DNA of 64,000 nucleotides from Alphaproteobacteria bacterium (GCA_030424845.1 JAUHWC010000008.1:1-64000), one strand, 5' to 3'. Positions 35,141 through 43,555 are shown, counted from the stretch's first letter. Program-made: numbers and translations. The notes: generated by a model from the letters alone, not told the origin.

Positions 35141-35957
35141 GATTTGAGATGGCCACTTGACGAGAAATGAGAATTACAGGCCTTTTCTCGCCCCGTGCAC
35201 GCAGTAACGCGTCTTCGCAGCGACAATCTGTTAGCCGTGTACGCGTCTCATGGTACAGATCAAAGAAACTCGCAAGCGCGAAAAGGCAACGCGAATGGGT
35301 TGATCGCCCTCTAGCATGGAATTGGCTGATAACTTGGGCTCTGTTGACAAAGGCTGGGTGGAAATTCTCTTTCGATGAGAAGCCCGATTCATAGCTATTT
35401 ATGAATGAGTGTTCCATGCATGTGCTGTGAGCATCGTCCGCAGTTGGTGTGCGCCGACCCGCTCTTTGTCGTTGGCGCCATGCTGGAGTGCCCGCATCGA
35501 GGAAAAATCGATCATCTACAGATCGCCGGCGTAATACGCTCAAACCGCTTCTAAGAGGAGATTCAGCACTCCAACTTCCAGCACGCATGAACTGGTTCCA
35601 GCAGGTCGCCGCGGGGCCATGCCGTTCCAGGAATTCCGCTCACAGCGGATCAGTTCGAAGCTACCAGTAGATCCCCTTCAAGACACGACGTTCATGGGCC
35701 GGAGGCGCCCGTGGGGTATATTAGGTTTGGCAGCAGTGGCTCGGCTACCGATCATTCGACACCATGGAGATCAGAGATTCGCGTCGTCATCTCCGGCCTT
35801 CCTTCCGAGGCAGGATCAGATTGCCTCACCCTTGGGAACCCGATTTATTAGTTTATGACTTAGTCCCGGTGGCGGAAAACAGGGAATCCCATCCGCGACC
35901 AAGTATAGGACCGTCCGTGTCCTGCCCTATGAAAAGGGGAATTTTTGCTTTGGGAGT
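35141..35957. other. Long intergenic region with transposase remnant
   Basis: About 820 bases. The left half contains the short IS5-like fragment listed separately. The sequence GGCTCTGTTGACAAAGGC at about 35338-35355 recalls an insertion-sequence end. The right half (35600-35957) shows no coding frame I can support. The region looks like a scar of former mobile elements. Confidence 0.5.
35398..35560 (-). pseudogene. Possible IS5-type transposase fragment
   Basis: One minus-strand frame reads GDL, a stop, MIDFSSMRALQHGANDKERV, then GAHQLRTMLTAHAWNTHS and a stop. This recalls the block around the first catalytic Asp of IS5/IS427 transposases (MIDS-VRAHQHGANAKK). Too short and too decayed to be certain. 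Confidence 0.4.
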
Positions 35958-36437
35958 TTACCAATCGGAATCTGGCTCCTGCCTCCCGACAATTTCCTTT
36001 ATCCGGCGGCTCGTGCCTTGATCAATCTCGACTGGCAATTCTTCTATGCTAAAGAAACCAATCTCGGCAATTTCTAAGCTATGCGAGATGGCCGGGGCGT
36101 GGCTATCAGTATCGCAAAGATAGACGAGGATATGGTCCCGTCTGCTAACCGCTCGGTTTAGAAAAATCCCATGAAGTTTCGGCTTGCTTATAAGATGCAG
36201 GTTGGTTTCCTGTCGCAGCTCATCAGCTAGCGCTTCCTTAGCGGCCTGACCGGGTTCTACACCTCCTCCGGGAAAATACCATCCGTTCGTATAGGTATGC
36301 CGAACGAGCAAAACCTTTCCATTCTCATTCATCACGACTGCACGGACGCCCAAGGTCAAGCCTCGCTTGATTCGAAAGATCAGGTGGAGCATCTTTCTCC
36401 AGGGGCTCTTGAAGAGGCTTTTGCGGGTTGAGTTCAC
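35958..36437 (-). CDS. Nudix-fold protein with degenerate Nudix box
   Basis: 159 residues. The Nudix fold is clear from LGVRAVVMNENGKVLLVRHTY, GWYFPGGGVEPGQAAKEALADELRQETNL and the C-terminal half. However, the canonical box G-x5-E-x7-REUxEExGU is altered: the first Glu is Gln, REL is DEL, the EE pair is QE and the Gly is Asn. Two of the metal-binding glutamates remain. It overlaps the CapD-like gene by 4 bases, so it is probably linked to nucleotide-sugar turnover; activity may be weak or the substrate unusual. Confidence 0.85.
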   Translation of the reverse strand: MNSTRKSLFKSPWRKMLHLIFRIKRGLTLGVRAVVMNENGKVLLVRHTYTNGWYFPGGGVEPGQAAKEALADELRQETNLHLISKPKLHGIFLNRAVSRRDHILVYLCDTDSHAPAISHSLEIAEIGFFSIEELPVEIDQGTSRRIKEIVGRQEPDSDW

Positions 36438-38398
36438 TGGCCGGTCCCGGCGCTCTGGACTTGCCTTTCCGCGCGCTCATTTCCTTGAGATGCCTCCCAA
36501 ACCAAATCAGAGAGCTGATCCTCATTTGGCGCGTATTCAAGCGGGAGGTCGCGGAGTATCGCCCGTATCTCCGGGAGATTGAATGATTTGCAGGCCGCTA
36601 GAAGTCGGTCAAGAACAAACTTGAGTTGCTCCAGAGACATTGCAATCTCGTTAGCACACATAATGCGGGGATGCTCTGTAGCTTGCGGATCATTTCCGAG
36701 TAAAAGCTCCTCATAAAGCTTTTCTCCTTTCCGTAGCCCCGTGAAACATATTGGCATGCCCCCCTTTTTTGGGGCTACTTCGGCGGGATGTTCGACAAAG
36801 TAAGGCGTAAGCCCATGCAGCTTGACCATGGTGACGGCCAGATCTGTGATCTTGACTGGCTTGCCCATGTCGAGGACGAACACTTCCCCCCCTCTGGCCA
36901 TCGCCCCTGCCTGGATGACGAGCTGCGAGGCCTCAGGGATAGTCATGAAATAGCGGTTGATGTCGGGGTGTGTCACAGTCAGGGGACCGCCTGCTTCAAT
37001 CTGCGACCGGAAGCGAGGGATAACTGAACCGGACGATCCAAGCACATTTCCAAAACGCACCATTGAGAAATTGGTTGCCGCTCCGTCTCCTGCAAAGGCC
37101 TGGCAAATGAGTTCGGCAATGCGCTTAGTCGCACCCATCACGTTGGTCGGCCTTACTGCCTTATCGGTCGATATCAGGATGAAGTGGCTAACTTTATTTT
37201 CGAGCGCTAGGCTTGCGATGGTCCAGGTGCCGAAAACGTTATTGCGGATTCCCTCAACAACATTCTCTTCGACGAGGGGGACGTGTTTGTAGGCGGCTGC
37301 ATGATAAATTGTCTCTACCTTGAATGCCTTGATTGCTGCATCGAGCCTTCTGGCGTTTTGGACGGAGCCTAGGACAGGTATAATTTTGATTGATGGCGCT
37401 ATATGCTTGGCCATTTCGCAGAGCTCTTGCTCAATGGAATAGAGAGCATACTCAGAAATCTCGTAAAGGATTAGTGACATTGGCCCTTGGCCGAGAATCT
37501 GGCGACACAACTCGCTGCCAATTGAGCCTCCCGCACCTGTCACCATGACCACTTTGCCAGAGATATTTCGTTCTAAAAGCTGCTCATTCGGCGCAACGGC
37601 GTCGCGGCCCAACAGGTCCTCAGCAGTTACATTGCGCAGTTCGGAGACCTTCGACTTTCCGCTGATAATGTCTGAGAGGCCGGGTATGGTCTTGACTTCA
37701 AGGCTCAAACCTTCAAGCGAGGCGAAGATTTCGCGACGCCGAGCGCGACTGAGACTCGGCATCGCAAGCAAAACGACCTCAAGCGCCATGTCCTCAGCGA
37801 GTTTCGGGATTGCTTGCGGAGAGTAAACAGGGAACCCGCCGATCGTGAGCCCGTGGAGTCCTGGATCGTCATCGAGGAAAGCGACGGGTGTATAGTCACG
37901 GCCATGAAAAAGTGAGTTGAGCAGTTCCCGACCAGCGTCTCCTGCGCCATAGATAACGACTGGCCTTTTGCTCACCTGCATTGGCTTTCGGAAGATTTGA
38001 CGAACTGCGAATCGTAACCCTCCCATTGCCAGAAAGAGGAGAATTCCAGATATAATGGGTACAGATCTTGGAATGCCTGAGGTCAACAAACCGCTGGCCA
38101 CGAACAAGGCAATCACGAAGATCAAGGCACCTTTAACGATTGATATCAGGATCTTACCTGTCACAAAGCGAACAAGCGTGCGGTACAGCCCAGCCTGCCA
38201 AAATACTCCAATTGCTGCTACGCCAGCGACAGAGACTGGCAACCAAATGTTTAGATCGGAGAGAAATTCTAGACTTTCTAACCTAATTGTCATCGCTGCG
38301 AGGAAGCAAAAGACGATCAATCCAGCATCAATGAACAGTTGAAGCGCTACCTTTTGGCTTCGGCTGAGGGTAGATAAACGCCTAAATTGATCGAGCAT
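36434..38398 (-). CDS. Membrane-bound UDP-GlcNAc 4,6-dehydratase (CapD/WbpM/PglF type)
   Basis: 654 residues. Four N-terminal membrane segments (about 20-40, 50-70, 85-108, 113-130), a first Rossmann-like domain (VVIYGAGDAGRELLNSL), then the catalytic SDR domain with VTGAGGSIGSELCRQI (about 284-299), IYHAAAYKHVPLVEEN, ISTDKAVRPTNVMGATKRIAEL with the family's active-site block, and RFGNVLGSSGSVIP. The length matches full WbpM/PglF enzymes, which make UDP-4-keto-6-deoxy-GlcNAc. This is the substrate expected by the aminotransferase at 18035 and perhaps the reductase-like SDR at 14960. Confidence 0.95.
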   Translation of the reverse strand: MLDQFRRLSTLSRSQKVALQLFIDAGLIVFCFLAAMTIRLESLEFLSDLNIWLPVSVAGVAAIGVFWQAGLYRTLVRFVTGKILISIVKGALIFVIALFVASGLLTSGIPRSVPIISGILLFLAMGGLRFAVRQIFRKPMQVSKRPVVIYGAGDAGRELLNSLFHGRDYTPVAFLDDDPGLHGLTIGGFPVYSPQAIPKLAEDMALEVVLLAMPSLSRARRREIFASLEGLSLEVKTIPGLSDIISGKSKVSELRNVTAEDLLGRDAVAPNEQLLERNISGKVVMVTGAGGSIGSELCRQILGQGPMSLILYEISEYALYSIEQELCEMAKHIAPSIKIIPVLGSVQNARRLDAAIKAFKVETIYHAAAYKHVPLVEENVVEGIRNNVFGTWTIASLALENKVSHFILISTDKAVRPTNVMGATKRIAELICQAFAGDGAATNFSMVRFGNVLGSSGSVIPRFRSQIEAGGPLTVTHPDINRYFMTIPEASQLVIQAGAMARGGEVFVLDMGKPVKITDLAVTMVKLHGLTPYFVEHPAEVAPKKGGMPICFTGLRKGEKLYEELLLGNDPQATEHPRIMCANEIAMSLEQLKFVLDRLLAACKSFNLPEIRAILRDLPLEYAPNEDQLSDLVWEASQGNERAERQVQSAGTGQ

Positions 38399-38666
38399 TC
38401 CAACTTTTCCACATCAAATCTTGGTTTGCGAACTTCCTTTCCCGGTAGTGCAAGCGCATGATGCATGCAACTCAATCGGGCGTGACGTGACCCCCAACCT
38501 TCATCCAGTTGGCATTAGAGTCCGATCGTTATTGTTGCGCGATTGCGCGGGTGAAGCAAGGGGCTGCGTAGCGTAGCCTCCGGCTATGCGGAGCGAAGCA
38601 GCCCCTTGCTTTTTCAGTTCAGCGGCGAACGCCGCCGGAATGGCGTATCTGCACTGCTACCCATCT
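38399..38666. other. Region upstream of the CapD-like gene with a long inverted repeat
   Basis: 268 bases that must contain the promoter of the minus gene starting at 38398. The notable structure is the hairpin at 38555-38610. No gene seen. Confidence 0.5.
38555..38610 (+). repeat. Large hairpin with 13-bp outer stem, REP-like or terminator
   Basis: AGCAAGGGGCTGC at 38555-38567 pairs exactly with GCAGCCCCTTGCT at 38598-38610. The inner part (TAGCCTCCGGCTATGCGG) folds further. TTTT follows on the plus strand. No plus-strand gene ends here, so a terminator role lacks a client in this window. Confidence 0.7.
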
Positions 38667-40026
38667 GTGGACGCCCCTGAAGAGGCAAGGGGTAAATTCG
38701 GGTAAGTGGCGATAGTCGGATGCTGCCATCTGTCCGGCCTGTTGTTGCGGCGCATTGCCGCTGGCCCGTATGGGAGTTCGCGGACCGGAACCATATCAAC
38801 CATTTCGTGCTCCTGGCACGTTGGGTAGCGCTGGCTCTTCCGGCCCCGTCTCGCCGACTGTGGTGCCATACCCTCCTTCGATCTCCTTACTTCTACCGAC
38901 GACCTCTGGTCCGCTTGCGGTTATGCCGAAGCTACGACCGGAGCTTTGTAATCTTCGTTCTTCGTGAGCACGGCCCAGACGATCCGTGCCGTCTTGTTGG
39001 CGAGCGCGACCGTCACCAGCATGCGCGGCTTGCGCGCAAGCATCTGCTCAAGCCATGACCCGACCGCTGCTCCTCGCTTACTGGCCTGAAGCACGACCGC
39101 GCTGCTGCCGATGATGAGCAACCTTCGCAATGTGCGCTCGCCCATCTTTGAGATCGAGCCCAGCTTCTCCTTCCCGCCGCTGGAGTGCTGCCTCGGTGTG
39201 AGGCCGAGCCAAGCCGCAAAGTCGCGCCCCTTCGCAAAGCTCTCCGGTGGCGGTGCGAGCGCGAGGATTGCCGTCGCAGTGATCGGACCGATGCCGGGGA
39301 TGGTCATCAGCTGGCGCGCGGATACATCCTCGCGGGCACGTCTTGCGATCTCTTTGTCGAGCAGCGCGATTTGATCGTTCAGCTGTTCGAGCTGTTCGGT
39401 CATGACGACGAACATCGATCGCGCCGCTTCGGGAAGCGAGGCGCCGAGCTCTTCGCTCTGGTCAAGAAGGCCGGCCAGCACGGATATATGCGAAGGCCCC
39501 TTGGGCGCTACCCATCCGTACTCGGTCAGATGGCCGCGGATCGCGTTGATCAGCTGCGTGCGCTGGCGCACCAGCAGATCGCGGGTGCGGAATACCATAC
39601 CCGCCGCCTGCTGCTTTTCGGTCTTGATCGCCGCATAACGCATGCTTGGTCGCTGCGCTGCCTCGCAGATCGCTTCAGCATCCGCAGCATCGTTTTTAGA
39701 GCGATTCACAAACGGCTTTACATACGCTGGCGGGATGAGCCGCACGTCATGGCCGAGCGAAGCCAGCTCCCGCGCCCAGTGATGGGCGCCTCTGCACGCC
39801 TCGAGCGCAACGGTGCAGCGCGGTTGATCGGCAAAAAACGCAAGAAGCTTCGCCCGGGTAAGTCGCCTGCTGAAGATCATCCGCCCGCTCGCATCCGCCC
39901 CGTGCGCATGGAAAACAGCCTTCGCGATATCCAACCCAATCGTGGTAACATCTGACATGGACGCCTCCTTCTAGTGGTGCAAAACACCTCCACTATGGCA
40001 CATCGATGCCGCCGGGGGGCGTCCAC
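38667..40026. mobile_element. IS110-family element with 11-bp inverted repeats
   Basis: GTGGACGCCCC at 38667-38677 and its exact complement GGGGCGTCCAC at 40016-40026 bracket 1360 bases containing one DEDD transposase on the minus strand. Subterminal inverted repeats are the mark of the IS1111 subgroup of IS110. True ends may lie a few bases outside. The right end abuts an IS3 remnant. Confidence 0.8.
38921..39958 (-). CDS. IS110-family transposase
   Basis: 345 residues. The N-terminal RuvC-like DEDD domain starts with IGLDIAKAVFHAHG (first Asp in LDIAK), then VALEACRGAHHWA (Glu) and SKNDAADAEAICEA (Asp-Asp). The C-terminal transposase_20 domain has LMTIPGIGPITATAIL and FAAWLGLTPRQHSSGGKEKLGSISKMG with the serine recombinase-like nucleophile region. 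Complete in length and motifs, so probably active. Confidence 0.95.
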   Translation of the reverse strand: MSDVTTIGLDIAKAVFHAHGADASGRMIFSRRLTRAKLLAFFADQPRCTVALEACRGAHHWARELASLGHDVRLIPPAYVKPFVNRSKNDAADAEAICEAAQRPSMRYAAIKTEKQQAAGMVFRTRDLLVRQRTQLINAIRGHLTEYGWVAPKGPSHISVLAGLLDQSEELGASLPEAARSMFVVMTEQLEQLNDQIALLDKEIARRAREDVSARQLMTIPGIGPITATAILALAPPPESFAKGRDFAAWLGLTPRQHSSGGKEKLGSISKMGERTLRRLLIIGSSAVVLQASKRGAAVGSWLEQMLARKPRMLVTVALANKTARIVWAVLTKNEDYKAPVVASA

Positions 40027-40161
40027 CCCATCAACCTTGGACCGCTCAGGTCTGGAGTTTCCCGCCTCGCTCAGGTCCGGTGGGCTGGTTTCACCGGCTG
40101 AGTTTGCCAGCATGATCGGAGGGATATTCCCGATCGCGCTGTGCGGTCGCTCTTCGTTGTA
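40027..40161 (-). pseudogene. C-terminal part of an IS3-family transposase (OrfB)
   Basis: The minus strand reads YNEERPHSAIGNIPPIMLAN and then SAGETSPPDLSEAGNS, the classic end of IS3-group integrase-type transposases. It is separated from its upstream half (41634-41805) by the second IS110 element. Confidence 0.88.
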
Positions 40162-41633
40162 GATCCTATGCTTCTTCCCGCATCCAGCAGATTAACTTGC
40201 GCGGGTAGCATTGCAAGGAGCGACAACATCACGGACCGGACATCGAACACGAGAACGCAGGATTGCTACGTAGCGCTCGAGCTTAGCCGGAGAACCTGGC
40301 TCGTCGGCGCGATCTTGCCCGATAGCCCGAAAGTGCGGACAATGGCGGTGCCCGGTGGCGATACCTCCGCATTGCTGGCCTGCCTCGAGCAGATGAGAGC
40401 AAGGGCAGTTCAGGCTTGCGATTGCGATGCAAATTTGCGCGTCTGTTTCGAGGCCGGTTACGATGGCTTCTGGATCGCCCGTTTCCTGATCGACCAGGGC
40501 ATCGATACGATTGTGCTCGATGCGACCAGCTTCCTTGTTTCCCGGCGTGGACGACGTGTGAAGACTGATCGCGTCGATGTCGAGGCGATGTGTAACACGC
40601 TCAAGGCATTTCTGCTGGGAGATAAATCGGTTTGCCGCCCGGTGGTTCTGCCGACACCGGAAGAAGAGGACTCGCGCCGGATTTGCAGGGAACGGACGCA
40701 ATTGACCAAGGAACGAACCAGGCACGTTAATCGGATAAAGGCTTTGCTCAACCTTCACGGCATACGGGACTTCGCCGGCTTGCAGACTGGCGTATTGAAG
40801 AACCGGCTGACTGATCTCAGGACCGGCGATGGCCGATCTTTGGGACCGCACATTCGTCGTGAGCTGACGCGCCAGATGGAGCGTCTCGAGCTGGTCAACC
40901 GTCAAATCAAAGCCCTCGAAGTGGAGCGCGGCGAGGCGGTGGCCGATGCTGAGATACCGCAATCGAGGAAAGTGGAGATGTTAACCCGATTGCGCGGCAT
41001 TGGAGAGATTGGTGCATCGACGATGGTGACCGAAGTCTTCCAGCGCAAATTTCAGAATCGCAAACACCTGGCTTCCTATCTCGGTCTCTCGCCAGCGCAT
41101 TATGCCAGCGGCGACAGAAGTCGTGATCAAGGTATCAGCAAGGCCGGCAACAAAGCTGCCAGGGTGATGATGGTCGAGCTTGCCTGGTGCTGGCTACGCT
41201 ATCAGCCGAACAGCGCCTTGACGCAATGGTACCGCAAGCGGTTCTGTACGGATGCCGCCACGTCGAAGAAGGTTGGGGTCATCGCGCTTGCAAGGAAACT
41301 GGCTATCGCGTTGTGGCGATATCTCGAACACGGCCTGGTGCCGGAAGGAGCCGTAATAAAGACTTCCTGATTCAGAGTTTGCCTGCTGACGGGCAGGTGA
41401 AGAGTGCGGCGTTTGCCGTGCGTAGAGATGGCAAGACCCTTGCCGGGTTGTAGTTTGGTAACGCCGCGCCACGAAGCGTTCGGCTCCCCGTGAATCGGGA
41501 TCGTGGCTAGGGACAGTGCTCCCAACGTATAAAAGTGCAGGCGCTGAATGCGCCGTAAAGCCGACCGCATTCCAGACGTGGACAAGAAATGTAAAGAGAG
41601 CAATCAAGGGATTGACATCACTTCGATCATACA
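40162..41633. mobile_element. Second IS110-family element, inserted into an IS3 transposase gene
   Basis: Removing these 1472 bases rejoins the minus-strand IS3 reading frame exactly: LEAWRRH from the right side continues into YNEERPHSAIGN from the left. One A at either border is ambiguous. No target duplication beyond this is seen, as is usual for IS110. The tail of the element (41371-41633) carries no gene. Confidence 0.8.
40168..41370 (+). CDS. IS110-family transposase (second type)
   Basis: 400 residues from ATG 40168, the first in-frame ATG inside the element; a GTG at 40141 lies in the IS3 gene and is rejected, and the true start may be further in. The DEDD domain begins YVALELSRRTWLVGAI, where the usual first Asp is Glu. 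It is followed by VCFEAGYDGFWIARFL, KTDRVDVEAMCNTL, and the C-terminal LTRLRGIGEIGASTMVTEVF and YLGLSPAHYASGDRSRDQGISKAGNK. It differs clearly from the transposase at 38921. Confidence 0.9.
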   Translation: MLLPASSRLTCAGSIARSDNITDRTSNTRTQDCYVALELSRRTWLVGAILPDSPKVRTMAVPGGDTSALLACLEQMRARAVQACDCDANLRVCFEAGYDGFWIARFLIDQGIDTIVLDATSFLVSRRGRRVKTDRVDVEAMCNTLKAFLLGDKSVCRPVVLPTPEEEDSRRICRERTQLTKERTRHVNRIKALLNLHGIRDFAGLQTGVLKNRLTDLRTGDGRSLGPHIRRELTRQMERLELVNRQIKALEVERGEAVADAEIPQSRKVEMLTRLRGIGEIGASTMVTEVFQRKFQNRKHLASYLGLSPAHYASGDRSRDQGISKAGNKAARVMMVELAWCWLRYQPNSALTQWYRKRFCTDAATSKKVGVIALARKLAIALWRYLEHGLVPEGAVIKTS

Positions 41634-41805
41634 AGTGTCTACGCCAGGCCTCCAGCTTTTCGCAAGCATCTTCGAGGTTCAGGAACCAGTGAGCGTTCAG
41701 GCACTCGCTGCGCAGCTTGCTGTTGAACGCCTCGATGAACGCATTGTCCGCCGGACGGTTGTATCTATCGAAGTCGCGCAGGGTGTTCCCTCTTCGAATG
41801 CGCAA
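41634..41805 (-). pseudogene. Middle part of the split IS3-family transposase (OrfB)
   Basis: The minus strand reads DFDRYNRPADNAFIEAFNSK and LRSECLNAHWFLNLEDACEK ending LEAWRRH, the block around the last catalytic Glu of IS3 integrases. Everything upstream of DF is missing, so the IS3 copy was truncated before or besides being split. It ends against a regulator fragment on the plus strand. Confidence 0.88.
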
Positions 41806-41907
41806 ACACTCCAGAAGATCAAATCAGCTTTAGAGGCTGCCGGCATCGAATTCATTGGCTCGCCCGAGGATCGGCCAGGCATCCGAATCGGCCAGCCTAA
41901 AACCTGA
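41795..41907 (+). pseudogene. C-terminal fragment of an XRE-type regulator
   Basis: The plus frame ends AQGVPSSNAQTLQKIKSALE then AAGIEFIGSPEDRPGIRI and a stop at 41905-41907. This is the usual C-terminus of small Cro/CI-like HTH proteins. Its N-terminal HTH is gone, cut off at the IS3 remnant. Confidence 0.65.
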
Positions 41908-42115
41908 CGTCACGGCTCCAGCCCTGTGTGACGTCTCCTTACCCAATTGAAATAAAACGTAAATGCCACCAAGCCTCCCTATGAGCGGAGGAAAAGTCCT
42001 GCATTTTCTGTTGCAAGCCTTCCCAGCACTTCTCCTGGCACATAACCTTTGAGCCCCGCCCCCAAGGATCGAACTCAAAGATTCGACAATACCGGCGCAC
42101 TTACGGAGTTGGCCC
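41908..42115. other. Intergenic, nothing recognised
   Basis: 208 bases between the regulator fragment and the hypothetical gene at 42116. No strong hairpin with T-run or repeat seen. Confidence 0.5.
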
Positions 42116-42793
42116 ATGCCCAAGAAGAATGCGACCGAGAAGCAGGTGTTACCTGATCCGCAACGTTTCAATCTGACAAGCTTTGCTGAGTTCCTGCCTC
42201 GCCGTGATCCCATTGTGGGCGAGGACCCTGGTTCGTTCGAGGGCTTTCGCGAAGGCATGCTCTACTCTCTGAATCCGACCACGCCCTATGAATGCGTTAT
42301 CGCCGAAAACCTGATTCAGATTGAATGGGAGCTCGTGCAGCACCGCCGGATGCGCGAGGCTTGCCTTCTGCACCTCCTCAAACCGGCGATAGCCAACGCA
42401 GTGTTTGAGCAACAAAGAGAGCTCGCGCTAGATGAAGCGTGTGCCGCGCATGTTGAAAGCGGGGGCACCGAAAATGATTGGCAAGCTGAATGCGATTTTG
42501 ATGAAGACGAAGCCGAAGAGCTCGGTTCAAGTCTCGCCGAACGATCGACCGCAAGGGATCTGACAGAACGGGCGAAAGCCTATGACGAGGTCTCTGAGCT
42601 TGGACTGAACCCGGTTGAATTGATGAGCGAAGCCTACAGGGGCACTTTGGGCAACGATTATAGTTCGAATAAGGCACCCGAAAACCATGACGCCAAAGTT
42701 CGTGAACTCGAGCGCCGCCGGCGTGAAGTGAAGCGCGATTATGATCAGCTCCAGCAATCGCGACCTCATGAGGGCACGCTGATAGAGGGATGA
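42116..42793 (+). CDS. Conserved-looking hypothetical protein, acidic and helical
   Basis: 225 residues, soluble. A short Pro-rich start (LPDPQRFNLTSFAEFLPRRDPIVGEDPGSFEGF) is followed by long charged helices (ECVIAENLIQIEWELVQHRRMREACL) and an acidic patch (DFDEDEAEELG). It ends in a basic coiled coil (VRELERRRREVKRDYDQLQQ). It overlaps the next gene by 4 bases, so the two work or travel together. I do not recognise the family; the pair lies just outside the IS region. Confidence 0.7.
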   Translation: MPKKNATEKQVLPDPQRFNLTSFAEFLPRRDPIVGEDPGSFEGFREGMLYSLNPTTPYECVIAENLIQIEWELVQHRRMREACLLHLLKPAIANAVFEQQRELALDEACAAHVESGGTENDWQAECDFDEDEAEELGSSLAERSTARDLTERAKAYDEVSELGLNPVELMSEAYRGTLGNDYSSNKAPENHDAKVRELERRRREVKRDYDQLQQSRPHEGTLIEG

Positions 42794-43341
42794 GCCCTCA
42801 AGGTATCACCGCGCGCAACCGGGCCAATGCCAGGAAAAGCACTGGCCCAAGAACAAGCGAAGGCAAGGCAATCGTCGCCACCAATGCGCGCCGCCATGGC
42901 GCTACTGCGCGTGCCGACCCTGACAATATTGCAGCCTGGCTCGCTCTCATCCTCAATAAGCCCGGCATCGAACCTCGCGACCTGATGCCCGAGGATGATT
43001 TCTCGTACCGGGCATTGGCACTTGCCGATGCGGAAGCCCGACTGGCCGTGGCTCAACGAGCACTGATTGATTTTGAGGTGGCTATCGAGGAGAGCAATGA
43101 GGCTCTGGCAGGTTCGACGGAGGAGGCGTTGAGCACCGCCGGGCAAGCACTGACCGGGAAGCTGCCTTGGAGCGAAGTTCAGCTGGCCTTCCGCTTCCTG
43201 AAGCACAAAGCCGAGCACGACAAAGCTCAGCGCAAGCAAGGCCGCCTGCTCAAGCGCTATCTTGCCGAAGCCAAATCCAAACGCCGCAAGGCCTTTGCCG
43301 CCTGGCTTGAGATCAAACAGCGAGACACCGCAGAGGCTTGA
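42790..43341 (+). CDS. Hypothetical protein with N-terminal NRANA-STGPRT motif
   Basis: 183 residues. The start ARNRANARKSTGPRTSEGKA then ATNARRHGATA matches a widespread uncharacterised motif found at the N-terminus of many bacterial hypotheticals, basic and probably nucleic-acid-binding. The rest is helical and ends very basic (KQGRLLKRYLAEAKSKRRKAFAAWLE). It is translationally coupled to the gene before it by an ATGA overlap. Function unknown. Confidence 0.75.
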   Translation: MSPQGITARNRANARKSTGPRTSEGKAIVATNARRHGATARADPDNIAAWLALILNKPGIEPRDLMPEDDFSYRALALADAEARLAVAQRALIDFEVAIEESNEALAGSTEEALSTAGQALTGKLPWSEVQLAFRFLKHKAEHDKAQRKQGRLLKRYLAEAKSKRRKAFAAWLEIKQRDTAEA

Positions 43342-43555
43342 AAACACCGATTTCCCGAAACAAAGCCAAATTGGCGATTGGCCGGGCAAATGCCCGATAA
43401 TGCGCAGATGAGAGTTTACCCCTGAGCCCCCAAAAAAACATTCTACCTTGCCGGCAAATATTAGCCGCTCCTAATTTCCTACCTTGCAAGGGCAAATCTC
43501 GCCCCCTATAGGCTCGCGCCTGCCTTTAGGTCGCTCTCGCAGCGGCCTTTTCGGT

